NCBI GenBank assembly: GCA_907164885.2
Contig: OU015493.1
Span: forward strand, 65,408,126-65,472,125
Source of the DNA: Dolomedes plantarius
Taxonomy: Eukaryota > Arthropoda > Arachnida > Araneae > Dolomedidae
DNA length: 64,000 nucleotides
Direction: 5' to 3'
Within the stretch, counting starts at the first letter, position 1. Each line of letters opens with the position of its first letter. This document shows positions 60,642 to 64,000 of this stretch, piece after piece. The position numbers and the translations under genes are program-made. Under the pieces are notes generated by a model that did no database searches, was not told the origin of the DNA, and saw only the letters and a list, made by a program, of their open reading frames with translations.

Positions 60642-63269
60642 ATGTTGGGCCCCATCCCGTGCAATAGAAACCTATGAAATAGCAGTATTTGGGCACCGAA
60701 TAAGCCCGAAAAACCCTTACCTAATCAGTTGCGAGAGAATACAGAGTAAGAGAACTTGTGTAACCAAGCTCTTGCCGTCGACATAGATGATATACTGACC
60801 CACGTTTATCGTCGAAGTTCCAGTTTAGAGTTCTACACAAAAAAGATTTTGGGCTCGTATGAATATATTCGTGCCTCGAATGACTTTACTGAAAATTATA
60901 ATGAATAAGGAAACGTTGATTTTGGAACCATTAAAAATATAAAATATGAAGATCTTTCTTCGAAAAAATGTAACTGGCAAAGAAAATTAAAATAATGGAT
61001 TGCGGAGGGCCTTTAAATGATAAAAAAAATTTCCGTTAACTGATTAATATATGTTTATGTAAATAAATGAGTAAATTAAAAACAATAAGAAAAGTAATGC
61101 CCCTCATTCTAACACAATGGATTAAGATGCGGTTTCACAACACTTTATTATACAAAGGTATTTCTAGGAGGTATTTTGTATCTCCATAGGAAAAACAAAT
61201 AAATCTAACATTTAAGACAAAACTCTTTGTAATATCCCATAACAGATTAGAAAAAAAAAAATCAAGGAAAATACTGCAACATGTCAACATTTAAATTCTT
61301 TAAGATATTATTAAACAGGCACAAAGTAGAAACATAGGATAATTATAATAATTTTACAGTAATCACACTGACCCGACGAACAGGCTTAGTTGGAGAACTA
61401 AATGAACACACATTTTAAACTAAACTTTAGAATGTCAACACAACACGTGGAACAACAAAGCGGTTAAAAACTCAATAAATTTAAAGACAATATGGAACTG
61501 GATCGTTTTATTAAAGCACGGCCTAATTTAATTTACAGTGAGGATTTCGATTGAAGCGATGTTGTATTCCCGTCACATGTTACGAAAGCCTTCAAATGTA
61601 GCACGCAAAACACATTTTTCATGTCCCACGGGTGCGAGAGAGAAGGAAAAAAAAATCGCATTTCATTGTATTCCTATTTCAGTATATGGCGTGAGAAAGC
61701 AATGTTCAAAATGAAACGACAAAACGAAGTAGGTGACGTGTTAAATTAAGGTTACGGTCATGGCATAGGTTGTAGTTATGAACAGACTCAATTACTAAAA
61801 TTCCTAACGTGTAATGTTACTGCGAGTAATAACAAGTTGTGCGTGCGTAACCCCTAAAACTAAAAGCAACATGCAATGGAGAACAAAGATCGAAGACCGG
61901 GGATATTGAGAGAGACAATTCTGCGTATCTAATTATGTCTTCTCGTACAACAAATAAAAAACGATGGGGCCTTGTAAAACCACGATGGAACATGATTCAA
62001 ATTTTAGAAACTGACGAGAAGACAAAAGTTTTTAATGGCACTCTTCAATGATTAATTTGTCAAGAAAAAGAAGGCCGTAACCACAATCTAAACACTAAGA
62101 TTATTCAACCATATGGAAGTTTCAAAACACTGATACCATCCTTCATGATGTGACTCAAAAGATTCGGAACAACAATAATTATAAAACACAACATAAAGAA
62201 AAAGATTAATAACACAAGTTTCGATAGCGCGAAAAAACACCTAAAATTGGCAATAAACTGCCCGATTTAGCATTTTTACATTGCATTTTCACGCACAGTT
62301 TGATACCTTAGGAGAACAGCAGGCTATTTACTTATTATGCTTTCAGTGATAGAAATTGGGGAGCAATATGGAATGCGCATAACACAAAAAAGGCACGACT
62401 TACAAATAAGGGGGAAGTTTTGATCTTTTATCCATTTGATATTTTTCCTTCTAAACACTGTTGGCATTTTATCCATATACAGTTATAATTCATTAAACGT
62501 CCTGGAGTATTTTTTTTCATCGAGGAGTTTTAAGTCAGAAGATCCAAAGAAATTAATGAATGGCAGATAGAGGACATTTTACACTAACGACAAAACACTC
62601 ACTTAGAAGTCGGACAGAAAGGGCTACATTCTGATGTGACAGTGAAAACAAATAAGAAATAACGCTATCCAACTTCTTTTAAACGAGCCGAAAAGGAGTC
62701 CACAAATTTAAATTTGAATAGGAAAGCGCGCTAAAATTCTAGGCCGTTGTTTCGCTATAGTGATCTAGGAAGTGGATGTAAGGGGATGATGTTAGACGCA
62801 AAGTCACAAGTCGAATCAATCTACCTGGTGGCTTTCGGGTGGCATATAACAGAACTTCGTATAACTTGAACTCCCCAGCTGCGACCCTTACTTTGCCAGC
62901 CGTCCACTTTATACATACATATCAAGCGTGAAATATTAGATTTAAAAATTAACTCAAGTCACAATTACAGTGTTTAATCAGATAGCATAATAGGCCCAAA
63001 CGGGAAATATACACAAATTTCAACTTTCCCTTATTGTTTTTTTGCCCCGGAAATGTTTGCTGATGCACCGCATTCGGTTCATCTAACAATTCACATACTC
63101 AAAAGAGAAGAAATTCACTCCTTTTTGACGAGCAATGAATAAACAATGCTAATAGATAATCTTCATCACCGCTCTAAAAGTGGGTTTGAAAATTTCTTAG
63201 CAGAAAGAAATTTTACTTCAGTGCAGTCCATCTACGACAGCTAGCGTCCAGCAAGTATTTTTTAAAATA
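60642..63269. other. Intergenic stretch, no recognised gene
   Basis: Mixed AT-rich sequence without recognised domains. Around 61935-62150 a frame beginning MSSRTTNKKRWGLVKPRW and, after a stop, LICQEKEGRN could be a very degraded zinc-finger-type N-terminus, but support is weak. Confidence 0.45.
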
Positions 63270-64000
63270 CAGAGGCTGTTCACACATTTTTTAGACGATG
63301 CATATTGTATTCACAAAACTAAATTACATAAAATTCTTGTGTTTTAAATGTTCTATTTGACATCCCTTATTCTGAACTATCTTTCGACACCGCAATTTCC
63401 AGGATAATAATGCCTTTTGAAGTGTCAGAAGAGGTATTCTATCCCATTCCTCCTGAACAGCTTTCCAGAGTCCTGTAAGGGTTTTGGGACGACGTTTGGA
63501 TAATGCAGATTTTAAAAGTCCGAAAGCACAAAAATTCATAGGTGATACATCGGGAGATTTAGTAGAGATATCAGTGAAGGGTATGGCCTTGATACCAGTT
63601 TTTTGTTCCATTTCTTTTAGGAAATTTACAGTGGATTTTGATGTGTGACTGCTAGCTTTGTCCTGATGGAGTCTCACAGATTGATGGCACTGTGGGTAAA
63701 GCGATGGTATTTCATTCAGAAAAATTGGCGATAAAATATGTTCCTGATAGTATTTGGAGTTAATCTTGACATTTTTTTCCACTCTGTTTTATTTTTAACT
63801 TGCCATTATAAGAAAAACCAGCAACAATCATGAATCCCTTAGAAAAACTTTCTTTCGATTCTTTGAACCATGTACTTAAATTTTTTTTTCTCCCCTTTTA
63901 TGATAATAAATGGCTTTTTTTTTTTTTTTGTTGCAATCATTTAAATACACCCATGATTCATCTATTGTGACAATTGTTTTCCATTTTTCTTTGGATAAGT
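63270..64000 (-). mobile_element. DD41D Tc1/mariner element, copy 2 (runs off the window)
   Basis: The end CAGAGGCTGTTCACACATTT at 63270 follows TA and matches both ends of copy 1 (12688-13990). The body is nearly identical to copy 1 but in opposite orientation, and it continues past 64000. Confidence 0.93.
63324..64000 (-). pseudogene. DD41D transposase copy 2, third catalytic Asp changed to Asn
   Basis: The frame 63782-63324 contains NSKYYQEHILSPIFLNEIPS, the second Asp in RLHQDKASSHTSK, then SPDVSPMNFCAFGLL where copy 1 has SPMDFCAF. The C-terminus (CQIEHLKHKNFM) is identical to copy 1. Further upstream GFMIVAGFS-type sequence and TIDESWVYL continue toward the window edge with a frame change near 63790. 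Probably inactive. Confidence 0.9.

Noticed and set aside
62812..62850. Third candidate UBL3 first exon (MPPESHQ before GTAGAT)
   Set aside because: Phase fits, but the donor is poor and the residues are not convincing.

Overview
The window is eukaryotic, AT-rich and intron-containing. It looks like a stretch of arthropod chromosome, most likely from an arachnid such as a spider. That inference rests on the mix of Ty3/Gypsy, Tc1/mariner, hAT, pogo/Tigger and Helitron relics and on the ORF style, not on a species-level marker. Nearly all recognisable coding sequence is transposon-derived and decayed.

One conserved host gene is clear: a UBL3 (membrane-anchored ubiquitin-fold protein) gene on the minus strand. 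Four coding exons at 41648-41540, 35538-35452, 27195-27118 and 24878-24814 join in phase with GT/AG borders. The protein ends in a Cys-rich tail with a C-terminal CTIL prenylation box. The first short coding exon upstream of 41648 was not recognised. The introns carry a Tigger element (38732-41044), two hAT elements (from 27581; 36180-38402) and a mariner (30337-31279). About 6 kb of AT-rich sequence downstream of the stop (18866-24813) shows almost no transposon sequence and may hold the 3' UTR.

Region 0-12 kb is a pile of broken elements: a hAT fragment, a Gypsy gag joined to an integrase tail, a minus-strand Gypsy relic in which a coiled-coil host-like reading frame sits between gag/protease and the integrase tail, and a plus-strand Gypsy relic with integrase BEFORE reverse transcriptase (Gmr1-like order). 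Region 10.5-11 kb holds an 89-93 bp tandem repeat. Region 12.1-18.9 kb is a three-layer nest: a long-TIR Tc1/mariner relic is split by a Gypsy element of classical order, whose left end is itself hit by a DD41D Tc1/mariner element.

Region 44-64 kb holds non-autonomous elements (hAT, pogo-like and GTGGCG-type), a pogo element containing a full-length but catalytically altered DD37D transposase gene, a tandem duplication, three Helitron-like insertions in a row, a short hAT with an 8-bp target duplication, and the start of a second DD41D copy at the right edge. The best candidates for something unusual are the coiled-coil capture inside a Gypsy relic (4836-6717), the integrase-first Gypsy, and the nested and duplicated structures that allow insertion order to be read.
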